Positions 15,548-21,842 of a stretch of DNA of 23,996 nucleotides are shown piece by piece (position 1 is the stretch's first letter; each line of letters opens with the position of its first letter). The translations under genes were made by a program, and so were the position numbers. The notes below the pieces were generated by a model that saw nothing but the letters and a program-made list of their open reading frames with translations, ran no database searches and had not been told where the DNA came from. This stretch comes from JAIXRY01 sp964444515 (lineage in GTDB: Bacteria > Patescibacteriota > Minisyncoccia > Phycocordibacterales > UBA9973), in the NCBI GenBank assembly GCA_964444515.1, contig CAYUGY010000008.1:1-23996 (forward strand). The letters are read 5' to 3'.

Positions 15548-15952
15548 TTATTTTTTGAGAAGGTCTCGAATCTCTGAAAGCAGTTTTATTTCTTCGCTGA
15601 TTTCTTTCACTTTTTCTTCTTCCTTTTTTGCTTTTAATTTATTCAACGCTTTGATGGTAACAAAAAGTGCAATTGCAATGATTGCAAAGTCGATACAGTT
15701 TTGGAGAAAGATACCAATATTCATTACTACGTCATTTCGTACACCAGCAGCATTTCGAAGAGTGATAGTCAGGTCTTTCATGTCAAAACCTCCCATCATC
15801 ATACCAATTGGAGGCATGATGATATCTGATACCAGAGAAGAGACGATTTTTCCAAAGGCGCCACCAATAATGACTCCAATTGCCAAATCCATGACATTGC
15901 CTTTCATTGCGAATTCTTTGAGTTCACCGATAAATGTTTTTGCTTTTTGCAT
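15548..15952 (-). CDS. mscL: Large-conductance mechanosensitive channel MscL
   Basis: 134 residues, normal length. The N-terminal amphipathic helix and TM1 match the family closely: FAMKGNVMDLAIGVIIGGAF and then GKIVSSLVSDIIMPPIG. TM2 is near 80-102 (FLQNCIDFAIIAIALFVTIK), followed by the charged C-terminal helix bundle (KAKKEEEKVKEISEEIKLLS). It acts as a pentameric inner-membrane safety valve opened by membrane tension under hypo-osmotic shock. A -10-like TAGAAT sits six bases before the ATG. Its promoter lies just beyond the terminator of the upstream bL28 gene on the same strand. Confidence 0.96.
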   Translation of the reverse strand: MQKAKTFIGELKEFAMKGNVMDLAIGVIIGGAFGKIVSSLVSDIIMPPIGMMMGGFDMKDLTITLRNAAGVRNDVVMNIGIFLQNCIDFAIIAIALFVTIKALNKLKAKKEEEKVKEISEEIKLLSEIRDLLKK

Positions 15953-15964
15953 AATGTTATTCTA
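15953..15964 (-). promoter_or_regulatory. Leaderless -10 of mscL
   Basis: On the minus strand TAGAAT (15964 to 15959) is followed by AACATT and the ATG at 15952, a six-base gap. Confidence 0.5.
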
Positions 15965-15969
15965 TAAGA

Positions 15970-16002
15970 AAAGAGACAGAAGGCAAAGCCTTCTGTCTCT
16001 TT
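15970..16002 (-). terminator. Terminator of rpmB
   Basis: Stem of 15 bases (15970-15984 with 15988-16002), core GAGACAGAAGGC, middle loop AAA on the plus strand. Read on the minus strand it is followed by TTCTTATAG. About 28 bases separate it from the rpmB stop. Confidence 0.75.
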
Positions 16003-16030
16003 CTAGTGCCTAGCGCCTATTTGCTAGAGC

Positions 16031-16276
16031 CTACTTAATGATTCCAGCTTTCTTCAAAGTTACAAATGCACCGTTTTTGTTGATAGTGCGGATTGCGTTA
16101 GTAGAAAGGGTCAAGCGGAAAGTTTTTCCTAGTTCAGGAACGAAAATACGCTTCTTTTGAAGGTTTACTTGTTTGCGTGAAGTCTCAATCGGGTTGAATT
16201 TGGTAGCACGAACTTTAGTCGAGTACCCTCCACCGATCAAAGACTTCTTTTTAGTTATTGCACAGATTTTTGCCAT
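16031..16276 (-). CDS. rpmB: 50S ribosomal protein bL28
   Basis: 81 residues. The preferred start is the ATG at 16276, giving MAKICAITKKKSLIGGGYST, the normal N-terminus of bL28; a longer frame from 16315 adds 13 unrelated residues. Family features: a C-x-x-T-x-K-K/R start, a basic middle (KVRATKFNPIETSRKQVNLQ) and KTFRLTLSTNAIRTINKNG. There is only one cysteine (Cys5), so no zinc site. It is monocistronic, divergent from the M50 protease gene, with its own promoter and terminator. Confidence 0.94.
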   Translation of the reverse strand: MAKICAITKKKSLIGGGYSTKVRATKFNPIETSRKQVNLQKKRIFVPELGKTFRLTLSTNAIRTINKNGAFVTLKKAGIIK

Positions 16277-16289
16277 ATGTGTGATTATG
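16277..16289 (-). promoter_or_regulatory. Leaderless -10 candidate of rpmB
   Basis: On the minus strand CATAAT (16289 to 16284) is followed by CACACAT and the ATG at 16276, a seven-base gap. TATGAT a little further upstream is an alternative. This supports the shorter bL28 start. Confidence 0.45.
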
Positions 16290-16296
16290 TTATCAT
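16288..16296 (+). promoter_or_regulatory. Extended -10 candidate of the M50 protease gene
   Basis: TGTTATCAT ends 13 bases before the ATG at 16310, so a leader of about 7 bases is expected. It lies within the same 33-base spacer as the rpmB promoter. Confidence 0.4.
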
Positions 16297-16309
16297 AGAG
16301 ACATAATAT

Positions 16310-16933
16310 ATGCAAGAGATAAATAGTATTTTTTATGTCGTGATTCTGATCTTCTCAGTCGTCATTCATGAGGTGGCTCATGGCTACGCGGCTGATTATT
16401 TTGGTGATCCAACGGCTCGTTTGGCAGGTAGATTGACCATGAACCCAATCAAACACATCGATTTGTGGGGTTCTATTATTATTCCGCTCTTTTTGGTACT
16501 CTCAGGAACCACTTTTCTTGTTGGTTGGGCAAAGCCGGTGCCATACAATCCCAATCATTTTGATAATAAAAAGAAGGGGACGATTGTGACGGCGCTTGCT
16601 GGTGTCTGTGCCAACTTTTTCATTGCAATCATTTTCGGACTTGCTATGCGTTTTGTTCCGGCATTTGGTCTCGGAATGCCAGCTCATATGGTTGTCTCAA
16701 CAATTGTGGTGGTCAATATTGTGCTCGGATTATTTAATTTGATTCCAATTGTACCGCTTGATGGATCAAAAGTGTTGTTCGAATTGATTCCACTTCGTGC
16801 GCAAAAATTCCGTTATTTTTGGGAAAAGAATTCACTCATTATTCTTGTGGTGTTTATTTTCTTTTTCTGGGCGGGTATTGCTATACCAACAATCTCTTTT
16901 CTCTATAGACTACTAACAGGCACTTTCCTCTAA
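16310..16933 (+). CDS. Site-2 protease family membrane metalloprotease (M50B)
   Basis: 207 residues with four to five hydrophobic segments. The zinc motif HEVAH is at 20-24 in the first helix, and the third ligand is D151 in NLIPIVPLDGSKVL. The sequence GRLTMNPIKHIDLWGSIIIP between them is typical of the short, PDZ-less S2P group found widely in bacteria. Such enzymes cut transmembrane segments, for example of anti-sigma factors, but the substrate here is unknown. It is divergent from rpmB and upstream of a surface-protein gene that has its own promoter. Confidence 0.92.
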   Translation: MQEINSIFYVVILIFSVVIHEVAHGYAADYFGDPTARLAGRLTMNPIKHIDLWGSIIIPLFLVLSGTTFLVGWAKPVPYNPNHFDNKKKGTIVTALAGVCANFFIAIIFGLAMRFVPAFGLGMPAHMVVSTIVVVNIVLGLFNLIPIVPLDGSKVLFELIPLRAQKFRYFWEKNSLIILVVFIFFFWAGIAIPTISFLYRLLTGTFL

Positions 16934-16950
16934 AACACACAATCTTCTTG

Positions 16951-16963
16951 TATAATAAAGACA
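16951..16963 (+). promoter_or_regulatory. Leaderless -10 of the surface-protein gene
   Basis: TATAAT at 16951-16956, seven bases before the ATG at 16964. No -35-like hexamer at the expected distance. Confidence 0.65.
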
Positions 16964-19015
16964 ATGAAAGTTTTTAAACTCGCTTTTTTGTCTGTCCTAC
17001 TAATTGGGTTTTTATCCAACATTGTTTTTGCTTCTGTTTCAAACGGAACAATCGACACGACATATAATCGTGCGGTGGTGGTGCAAGACGATACTCAAAT
17101 AAATACTGGATATTACACACAGCCAGGTATGAATACATATAATGTTTCCGTTGATGACACAGCGCTTCACGGGTATTGGTGGTCAGAAAATTTTGGTTGG
17201 ATTAATCTCAATTGTGCCAATAATAATTCATGTGGAAGTACTAATTTTAAAGTAGCAAATACGGGTAGCGGTGTACTTTCTGGATATGCGTGGGGGCAGA
17301 ATGCTGGTTGGATAAATTTCGGTCCATTTTCAAATAGTGCAACAACTCCAGTTTCTATTAATACAAATGGTGAATTTACTGGATATGCTTGGACACAAAA
17401 TTTTGGTTGGTTAAAATTTTCTTGTAATACTGGTGATAGTGATTATCCTGCTGCGTGTACCAAAACAGACTGGCGGCCAGTTTCATCGCGAGCTGCTTGT
17501 AGTAACGGGATAGATGACGATAGTGATGGGTTTACTGATTATCCTGCAGATGCTGGCTGTACAAGTACGATAGACACAACAGAAACATCTTCAGGTGGTG
17601 GTGGTGGACACACTAATCCTGGTGGTAATAATGGTGGAAATTCTGGTTCTACAAACGGAAACAACGGAGGAACTTCATCTGGTTCAACAAGTGGCTCAAC
17701 ATCCGGTTCAACATCCGGCTCAACAAGTGGTACTACAGGAAGTACTACAGGAGGAAGTACTGCTAGTTCAGGTGGTGATGCAGGAGGAACATCTTCTGGA
17801 GGTGACGCTGGGGGTGCTTCTGGTGATGCGGGAGGTACCACAGGAAGCACTGCTAGTTCAGGTGGTGATGCTGGAAGTGTTGGTTCGACAGGATCATCCT
17901 CTTCAGTCTCTAGTCCGTCAGGATTTTCTTCTCCAGGTCTATTTTTTACCGGAGGAATGCCAACACTTCTCGAAAGCGCAAAACAACAAGTGAATGACAG
18001 TATTGCAAACACTGTTACGGTCTACAAAGAGAGTAAGCAAAAAATTAAAAATGTTGTTGATACCAAACAAGGAGATGCCGTTGTTAAAACAGTCGGAGCT
18101 GTTGGTGTCGTTGCTTCATCTGTCGCATCATTTACTTCTGTTTTGTTCTTGAATCCGCTTTCTATTTCAGAGCTATTCTTAATTCCAATTCGTTTGTGGA
18201 CACTGCTTATGACCTTGCTTGGAATTCGAAAACGAAACAAACCGTGGGGGACAGTGTATGATTCGATTACGAAACAGCCACTTGATCCGGCCTATGTGGT
18301 ACTGCAAGATATGCAGGGTAATGAAGTCGCTACATCTATTACAGATCTTGACGGACGATATGGATTTTTGGTTGAACCAGGTCAGTATCGATTGCTAGCA
18401 AATAAGACGAACTATGTTTTTCCATCAGTCAAGTTGGCGGGTCGTCCAGGAGATGAATTGTATTCAGATTTGTATTTCGGTGAACCAATCATTGTTACCA
18501 CTTCAGGGGAAATTATTGGAAAAAGTATTCCACTTGATCCGCTCAAGTTTGACTGGAATGAATTTGCAAAACGTGATCAAAGTTTGATGAAGTTCTATTC
18601 AAAACGAGATTTGTTGTTGTTGAAGTTCTCAAATGCATTCTTTATCTTCGGTTTGATTGTTTCTTTGATTGCAGTGTTTGTTGCACCAAAACCATACAAT
18701 ATCGGAATTATTTTATTGTATGTAGTACTGCTTGTACTGAAGCGAACAGTACTCAAGCCAAAGCCACGAGGAAATATTGCAACCAAAGATGGTGTTCCGC
18801 TGGCATTCGCTATTATTCGAGTGATACGTGACAGTGGGTTTGAATTGATTCACAAAGTTACTGATATCAAAGGAAATTTCTATTGTCTTTTGCCGAACGG
18901 AAATTATACCGTCACGATAGAGAAGAAAAACCTCGACCAAACCTATACGAAAATAATGGAGGGAACACCGATAACGGTAACGAAAGGGTATCTGGATCAA
19001 AAGTTTATCATTTAA
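16964..19015 (+). CDS. Large surface protein with GWIN repeats, Gly/Ser stalk and two carboxypeptidase-regulatory-like domains
   Basis: 683 residues; function unknown. In order: signal peptide (1-23); three tryptophan-rich repeats, GYWWSENFGWINL (70-82), GYAWGQNAGWINF (107-119) and GYAWTQNFGWLKF (140-152); a calcium-loop-like motif, C-S-N-G-I-D-D-D-S-D-G-F with a closing cysteine (179-199); a Gly/Ser/Thr/Asn/Asp-rich low-complexity stalk (about 208-325) with SGST repeats; a hydrophobic region (about 374-420); a CarboxypepD_reg-like beta domain (about 427-508, DLDGRYGFLVEPGQY); a membrane hairpin (about 552-593); and a second such domain (about 600-683, DIKGNFYCLLPNGNYTV). The front half is probably displayed outside the cell on a flexible stalk. 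Monocistronic with its own promoter and terminator. Confidence 0.85.
   Translation: MKVFKLAFLSVLLIGFLSNIVFASVSNGTIDTTYNRAVVVQDDTQINTGYYTQPGMNTYNVSVDDTALHGYWWSENFGWINLNCANNNSCGSTNFKVANTGSGVLSGYAWGQNAGWINFGPFSNSATTPVSINTNGEFTGYAWTQNFGWLKFSCNTGDSDYPAACTKTDWRPVSSRAACSNGIDDDSDGFTDYPADAGCTSTIDTTETSSGGGGGHTNPGGNNGGNSGSTNGNNGGTSSGSTSGSTSGSTSGSTSGTTGSTTGGSTASSGGDAGGTSSGGDAGGASGDAGGTTGSTASSGGDAGSVGSTGSSSSVSSPSGFSSPGLFFTGGMPTLLESAKQQVNDSIANTVTVYKESKQKIKNVVDTKQGDAVVKTVGAVGVVASSVASFTSVLFLNPLSISELFLIPIRLWTLLMTLLGIRKRNKPWGTVYDSITKQPLDPAYVVLQDMQGNEVATSITDLDGRYGFLVEPGQYRLLANKTNYVFPSVKLAGRPGDELYSDLYFGEPIIVTTSGEIIGKSIPLDPLKFDWNEFAKRDQSLMKFYSKRDLLLLKFSNAFFIFGLIVSLIAVFVAPKPYNIGIILLYVVLLVLKRTVLKPKPRGNIATKDGVPLAFAIIRVIRDSGFELIHKVTDIKGNFYCLLPNGNYTVTIEKKNLDQTYTKIMEGTPITVTKGYLDQKFII
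17681..17871 (+). repeat. Low-complexity coding repeats in the stalk of the surface protein
   Basis: Near-identical GGTTCAACAAGTGG-like units encode the SGST tract, and a 23-base segment encoding TASSGGDA occurs twice at 17759-17781 and 17849-17871. These are in-frame repeats of a structural stalk, prone to length change by slippage or recombination. Confidence 0.8.
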
Positions 19016-19019
19016 GTAG

Positions 19020-19054
19020 AAAAAGGGGCGAAACCTTCGGTTTCGCCCCTTTTT
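19020..19054 (+). terminator. Intrinsic terminator after the surface-protein gene
   Basis: Stem of 16 bases (19020-19035 with 19039-19054), core GGGGCGAAACC, loop TTC, ending in TTTTT. It shares a 19-base core with the terminator at 23927-23959. Confidence 0.93.
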
Positions 19055-19087
19055 CTAGGAATATCTTTATGTGTATCAAATGCTCGC

Positions 19088-19116
19088 TTGCTTATTGCGA
19101 CTATCTATAGTATATT
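19088..19116 (+). promoter_or_regulatory. -35/-10 promoter of rpsL-rpsG
   Basis: TTGCTT at 19088-19093, a 17-base spacer, and TATATT at 19111-19116. Start expected near 19123, which leaves a leader of about 62 bases (to 19184). I see no convincing Shine-Dalgarno sequence or strong stem in that leader. Confidence 0.55.
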
Positions 19117-19184
19117 TATTTGGCAATTCTGAATATATCGGAATGTATGGCTATTATCAATAATTCAACAAAGAAAGCGGCCCT

Positions 19185-19604
19185 ATGCCAACAATTTCTC
19201 AATTAATTAAAAACAATAGAAAAGACGTTAAACGCAAATCAAAAACTGTGGCACTTGCTCGTGGTTTTAACTCTATTGCGAACAAACCTGTTTTCTATCC
19301 ATCTCCTTTCAAGCGAGGTGTGTGTACAAAAGTGACTACAACAACTCCAAAAAAGCCGAACTCTGCGATGCGTAAAATCGCCCGCGTACGTTTGACTAAT
19401 GGACAAGAAATCACTGCCTACATTCCAGGTATCGGACACAAGCTCCAAGAACACTCAGTGGTAGTAGTTCGTGGAGGACGTGTGAAAGACTTGGTTGGAG
19501 TACGATACACTATCGTTCGTGGACGTCTTGATGCCACTGCTCCAGATAAACGTATGAAGAGTCGTTCTCGTTACGGTGCTAAACGACCAAAAGCGAAAGC
19601 TTAA
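19185..19604 (+). CDS. rpsL: 30S ribosomal protein uS12
   Basis: 139 residues, longer than E. coli S12 (124) mainly through about 13 extra residues near 18-35. Decoding-centre loops: TTTPKKPNSA at 52-61 with the lysine that is mutated in streptomycin resistance present (wild type), and the second loop RGGRVKDLVGVRY at 96-108. In nearly all bacteria that loop reads K-D-L-P-G; here it is Val104 instead of Pro (codon GTT). The aspartate before it (Asp102), the methylthiolation target in E. coli, is kept. It is followed by rpsG after 87 bases, as in the str operon, but no fusA or tuf gene follows. Confidence 0.96.
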   Translation: MPTISQLIKNNRKDVKRKSKTVALARGFNSIANKPVFYPSPFKRGVCTKVTTTTPKKPNSAMRKIARVRLTNGQEITAYIPGIGHKLQEHSVVVVRGGRVKDLVGVRYTIVRGRLDATAPDKRMKSRSRYGAKRPKAKA

Positions 19605-19691
19605 TTTTATAAAAACTAATTATAGTGATGGAGTAATTATCGAAAGATAGTGAAGAGTGATTTCAAAAATCATTTCATCATTTCAACAAAT

Positions 19692-20159
19692 ATGCGAAGA
19701 AAAGTAACAAATAGAAATATTGTAAAACCAGATCTAACTTATAACTCAGCAACGCTAGGTAAGTTCATCAACTATATGATGTGGTCTGGAAAGAAAAGTG
19801 TCGCTGAAAAGATTGTGTACGGTGCACTCGACATTATCAAAGAAAAGACTGGTAAAGAACCACTTGAAATCTTTGATGAAGCTGTTCGAAACGCTAGTCC
19901 TGCAATCGAAGTTCGTTCTCGACGTATCGGTGGTGCAAACTACCAAGTTCCTCGAGAAGTTCGACCAGAACGTCGTCAATCTCTTGCATTCCGATGGATT
20001 CGCGATGCAGCAAGAGCTAAGAAAGGTATGGATACCGACAAAAAGCTTGCTGAAGAACTCCTAGCGGCCGCAAATAATGATGGTGCAGCAGTTAAGAAGA
20101 AACAAGATACTCACAAGATGGCAGAAGCCAACAAAGCGTTCGCTCACTTTGCATGGTAA
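19692..20159 (+). CDS. rpsG: 30S ribosomal protein uS7
   Basis: 155 residues, the normal length. The start is the ATG at 19692 (MRRKVTNRNIVKPDLTYNS); a longer frame from 19650 adds 14 residues without family resemblance. Family motifs: FINYMMWSGKKSVAEKI, EVRSRRIGGANYQVPREVRP and RRQSLAFRWIRDAAR, then the C-terminal DTHKMAEANKAFAHFAW. It nucleates assembly of the 30S head on 16S rRNA. Cotranscribed with rpsL. The last four codons and the stop are inside a 61-base perfect palindrome that also forms the terminator. Confidence 0.96.
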   Translation: MRRKVTNRNIVKPDLTYNSATLGKFINYMMWSGKKSVAEKIVYGALDIIKEKTGKEPLEIFDEAVRNASPAIEVRSRRIGGANYQVPREVRPERRQSLAFRWIRDAARAKKGMDTDKKLAEELLAAANNDGAAVKKKQDTHKMAEANKAFAHFAW

Positions 20160-20205
20160 AAATAAAGACCGCCTTAGGCGGTCTTTATTTTTACCATGCA
20201 AAGTG
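20145..20205. terminator. 61-base perfect palindrome: rpsG terminator extended on both sides
   Basis: The inner part (20158-20173 with 20177-20192, loop TTA, core GACCGCC) is a strong terminator ending in TTTTT. Pairing continues perfectly outward to 29 base pairs per arm: CACTTTGCATGG, the last rpsG codons, is repeated in reverse complement at 20194-20205. Confidence 0.9.
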
Positions 20206-20340
20206 TAAATCAAGCTCTGCTTGATTTCTCACTTCAATTGGCGAATTTTCCTACCAAGAAAATTCGCGTCGAAAGAAATTTACAGGCAAAGCCTGATAAA
20301 TTTTTTCGACGCAATAAAAAAGTCCCCCAAGTATTAAAAT
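20206..20340. other. Spacer with three more consecutive hairpins, no gene seen
   Basis: The 212-base space between rpsG and the TatD gene holds no plausible open frame. After the palindrome come: AAATCAAGC / GCTTGATTT (20207-20215 and 20219-20227, loop TCT); GCGAATTTTC / GAAAATTCGC (20241-20250 and 20258-20267); and a long imperfect stem, 20266-20287 with 20291-20312, pairing GCGTCGAAA...CAGGC with GCCTG...TTTCGACGC, loop AAA and two one-base bulges. The last two share two bases. Possible meanings: a structured non-coding RNA, a small palindromic repeat element, or stacked transcription stops. Confidence 0.6.
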
Positions 20341-20356
20341 ACAGATTTCTTTTCTG

Positions 20357-20371
20357 TGCTATATTATCTAA
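20357..20371 (+). promoter_or_regulatory. Leaderless extended -10 of the TatD gene
   Basis: TGCTATATT with the hexamer at 20360-20365, then ATCTAA and the ATG at 20372, a six-base gap. Confidence 0.65.
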
Positions 20372-21163
20372 ATGAAATTCACCTACATCGACATTCACTC
20401 TCACCTCAATCTATCAGACTTTGACATAGATCGAGACGAAATGATTACTAATATGAAAGAAGAGGGAATCGCTACAATTACTGTTGGGGTTGATTTTGCT
20501 ACTTCAGAAAAAGCCGTAGAACTTGCCGAACAGCACGAGAATCTTTTTGCTTGTATTGGATTACATCCATGTGACAACCATACTGAAGTATTTGATATGG
20601 AAAAATATGAAGCACTTGCACAACATTCAAAAGTGGTGGCAATTGGCGAAACAGGATTCGATTATTTCCGAGATCAATCAGAAGAATCAAAATCAAAACA
20701 ACGAGAAATTTTTATCCAACATATTACCTTGGCAAAAAAAGTACAAAAGCCATTGATGATCCACGCTCGTCCGAGCAAGGGAAGTATGGATGCTTATAGT
20801 GACGCACTCGATATACTTGAGTCTGTGAATTTTAACCAAGCGGTGAATTTTCACTTCTTTGTTGGTGATATTGTTATTGCGGAGCGGATCGTCAAAAATG
20901 GCTGGACGATGTCATTTGATGGACCAATTACGTTTTCGACAGACTATGACGAAGTCATCAAAAGTATTCCTATTGGTCATATTATGGCCGAAACCGACAG
21001 TCCATTCGCTGCGCCGGCACCGTATCGTGGTAAACGTTGCGAACCGCTTTATGTGACAGAAATCTACAAAAAAATCGCTGAATTGAAAGAATTAGATTTT
21101 GAAGAATGTCGTAAGCTGTTGAATCAAAACGTGGAACGAGTTTTTTCTTTGAAAGAAGAATAA
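20372..21163 (+). CDS. TatD family metal-dependent deoxyribonuclease
   Basis: 263 residues, normal length. Metal-site residues: H9 and H11 (DIHSHL), E93 (AIGETGFDYF), H131 (LMIHARPS), H161 (NFHFFVGD) and D209 (AETDSPFAAP). The C-terminal APYRGKRCEPLYV motif is also typical. TatD-type proteins are metal-dependent 3'-5' DNA exonucleases linked to DNA repair and to nucleic-acid turnover; exact substrates differ between paralogues. It has its own leaderless promoter. The next gene starts 55 bases after the stop behind a separate promoter. Confidence 0.95.
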   Translation: MKFTYIDIHSHLNLSDFDIDRDEMITNMKEEGIATITVGVDFATSEKAVELAEQHENLFACIGLHPCDNHTEVFDMEKYEALAQHSKVVAIGETGFDYFRDQSEESKSKQREIFIQHITLAKKVQKPLMIHARPSKGSMDAYSDALDILESVNFNQAVNFHFFVGDIVIAERIVKNGWTMSFDGPITFSTDYDEVIKSIPIGHIMAETDSPFAAPAPYRGKRCEPLYVTEIYKKIAELKELDFEECRKLLNQNVERVFSLKEE

Positions 21164-21164
21164 T

Positions 21165-21193
21165 TTGACATATTGTCTATTTTGCTATATATT
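21165..21193 (+). promoter_or_regulatory. Consensus-like -35/-10 promoter of the secreted hypothetical gene
   Basis: Perfect TTGACA at 21165-21170, a spacer of exactly 17 bases, TATATT at 21188-21193. It starts right after the TatD stop codon. Start expected near 21200, giving a leader of about 19 bases. This is the best -35 element in the window. Confidence 0.75.
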
Positions 21194-21218
21194 CCATGTG
21201 GAAATTTACTCTTTATAG

Positions 21219-21779
21219 ATGAAAAAAATAATAACTTTGGTGATGTGTTTCTGTATTAGTTTTTCGGTGTTTTCTCAAAGACAAAAAACACTATTTCAAA
21301 AAAGTATTGATAGTCTCAATCTATTTCGTGAATCGGCATATAGAGCAATCAATTCGTACGATACCTTTGTTTCAGATATAGCAAAAAAAGGTTTCACTTT
21401 GCCGTATGTCATACAGAAAGTGAGTCAAACAAAAGATGAAGAACTCATCACTTGGCTTGATTCTTTGCCCAAAATACAAAAGCAGTATTATCAAGATTCT
21501 GCTGTCTATTTTAAATATAAAGTAGACATTGAGAAAAAGGTTTCTCGGTACACGGGATACCTTGCGGCAATGACGCTACGATATGTTAAAAATGTTTCGT
21601 ATAAGAATTTTTTCTTAAATACTGTCCGTGAAGGTATTAAGAAAGATAAAATATATTTTAATGAGTATTACATACAAAATATGCTTTCAAAAAAAGCCTA
21701 CGAAGGAACATTTCAAAAGATTGCTATTGTAATCGATTCACTTGAATTGATTACTACACCAATAAAAAAGAAGGGATAA
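21219..21779 (+). CDS. Hypothetical secreted or anchored protein
   Basis: 186 residues, not recognised. A clear signal peptide (MKKIITLVMCFCISFSVFSQ, cleavage probably after Ser19 or Gln20) is followed by about 165 residues rich in Lys, Tyr, Ser and Ile, with mainly helical character (for example KSIDSLNLFRESAYRAINSY and YLAAMTLRYVKNV) and no cysteine. There is no lipobox, cell-wall anchor or known motif. The F-S-Q signal end is a style common in Bacteroidetes, which raises the possibility of transfer, but codon use does not look different by eye. It is monocistronic, with a consensus-like promoter and a terminator whose loop is the stop codon, so it is probably strongly expressed. Confidence 0.75.
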   Translation: MKKIITLVMCFCISFSVFSQRQKTLFQKSIDSLNLFRESAYRAINSYDTFVSDIAKKGFTLPYVIQKVSQTKDEELITWLDSLPKIQKQYYQDSAVYFKYKVDIEKKVSRYTGYLAAMTLRYVKNVSYKNFFLNTVREGIKKDKIYFNEYYIQNMLSKKAYEGTFQKIAIVIDSLELITTPIKKKG

Positions 21780-21797
21780 TCCCTTCTTTTCTTTTTT
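21766..21797 (+). terminator. Intrinsic terminator with the stop codon as its loop
   Basis: AAAAGAAGGGA (21766-21776), loop TAA, which is the stop codon of the secreted hypothetical gene (21777-21779), and TCCCTTCTTTT (21780-21790), followed by CTTTTTTT. Confidence 0.9.
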
Positions 21798-21807
21798 TAT
21801 ATATGTC

Positions 21808-21836
21808 TCGACAAAACAGTCTATTTCGTGTATAGT
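21808..21836 (+). promoter_or_regulatory. -35/-10 promoter of the rpsF-ssb-rpsR operon
   Basis: TCGACA at 21808-21813, a 17-base spacer, TATAGT at 21831-21836. Start expected near 21843, about 98 bases before rpsF. Confidence 0.65.
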
Positions 21837-21842
21837 ACACCC

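Noticed and set aside
15555..16013. Plus-strand open frame of 152 residues over mscL
   Set aside because: Antisense shadow of the clearly conserved mscL gene; Ser/Ile-rich with no family pattern.
17681..17871. CRISPR-like array
   Set aside because: Repeats are short, in frame, without unique spacers, and encode the SGST stalk.
17539..18012. Long minus-strand open frame rich in Pro/Glu inside the surface-protein gene
   Set aside because: It mirrors the low-complexity Gly/Ser stalk on the plus strand; no start signal, and composition is explained by the repeats.
20206..20340. Insertion sequence or phage attachment site
   Set aside because: No transposase or integrase, no tRNA nearby, no flanking direct repeats seen; hairpins alone do not support a named mobile element.
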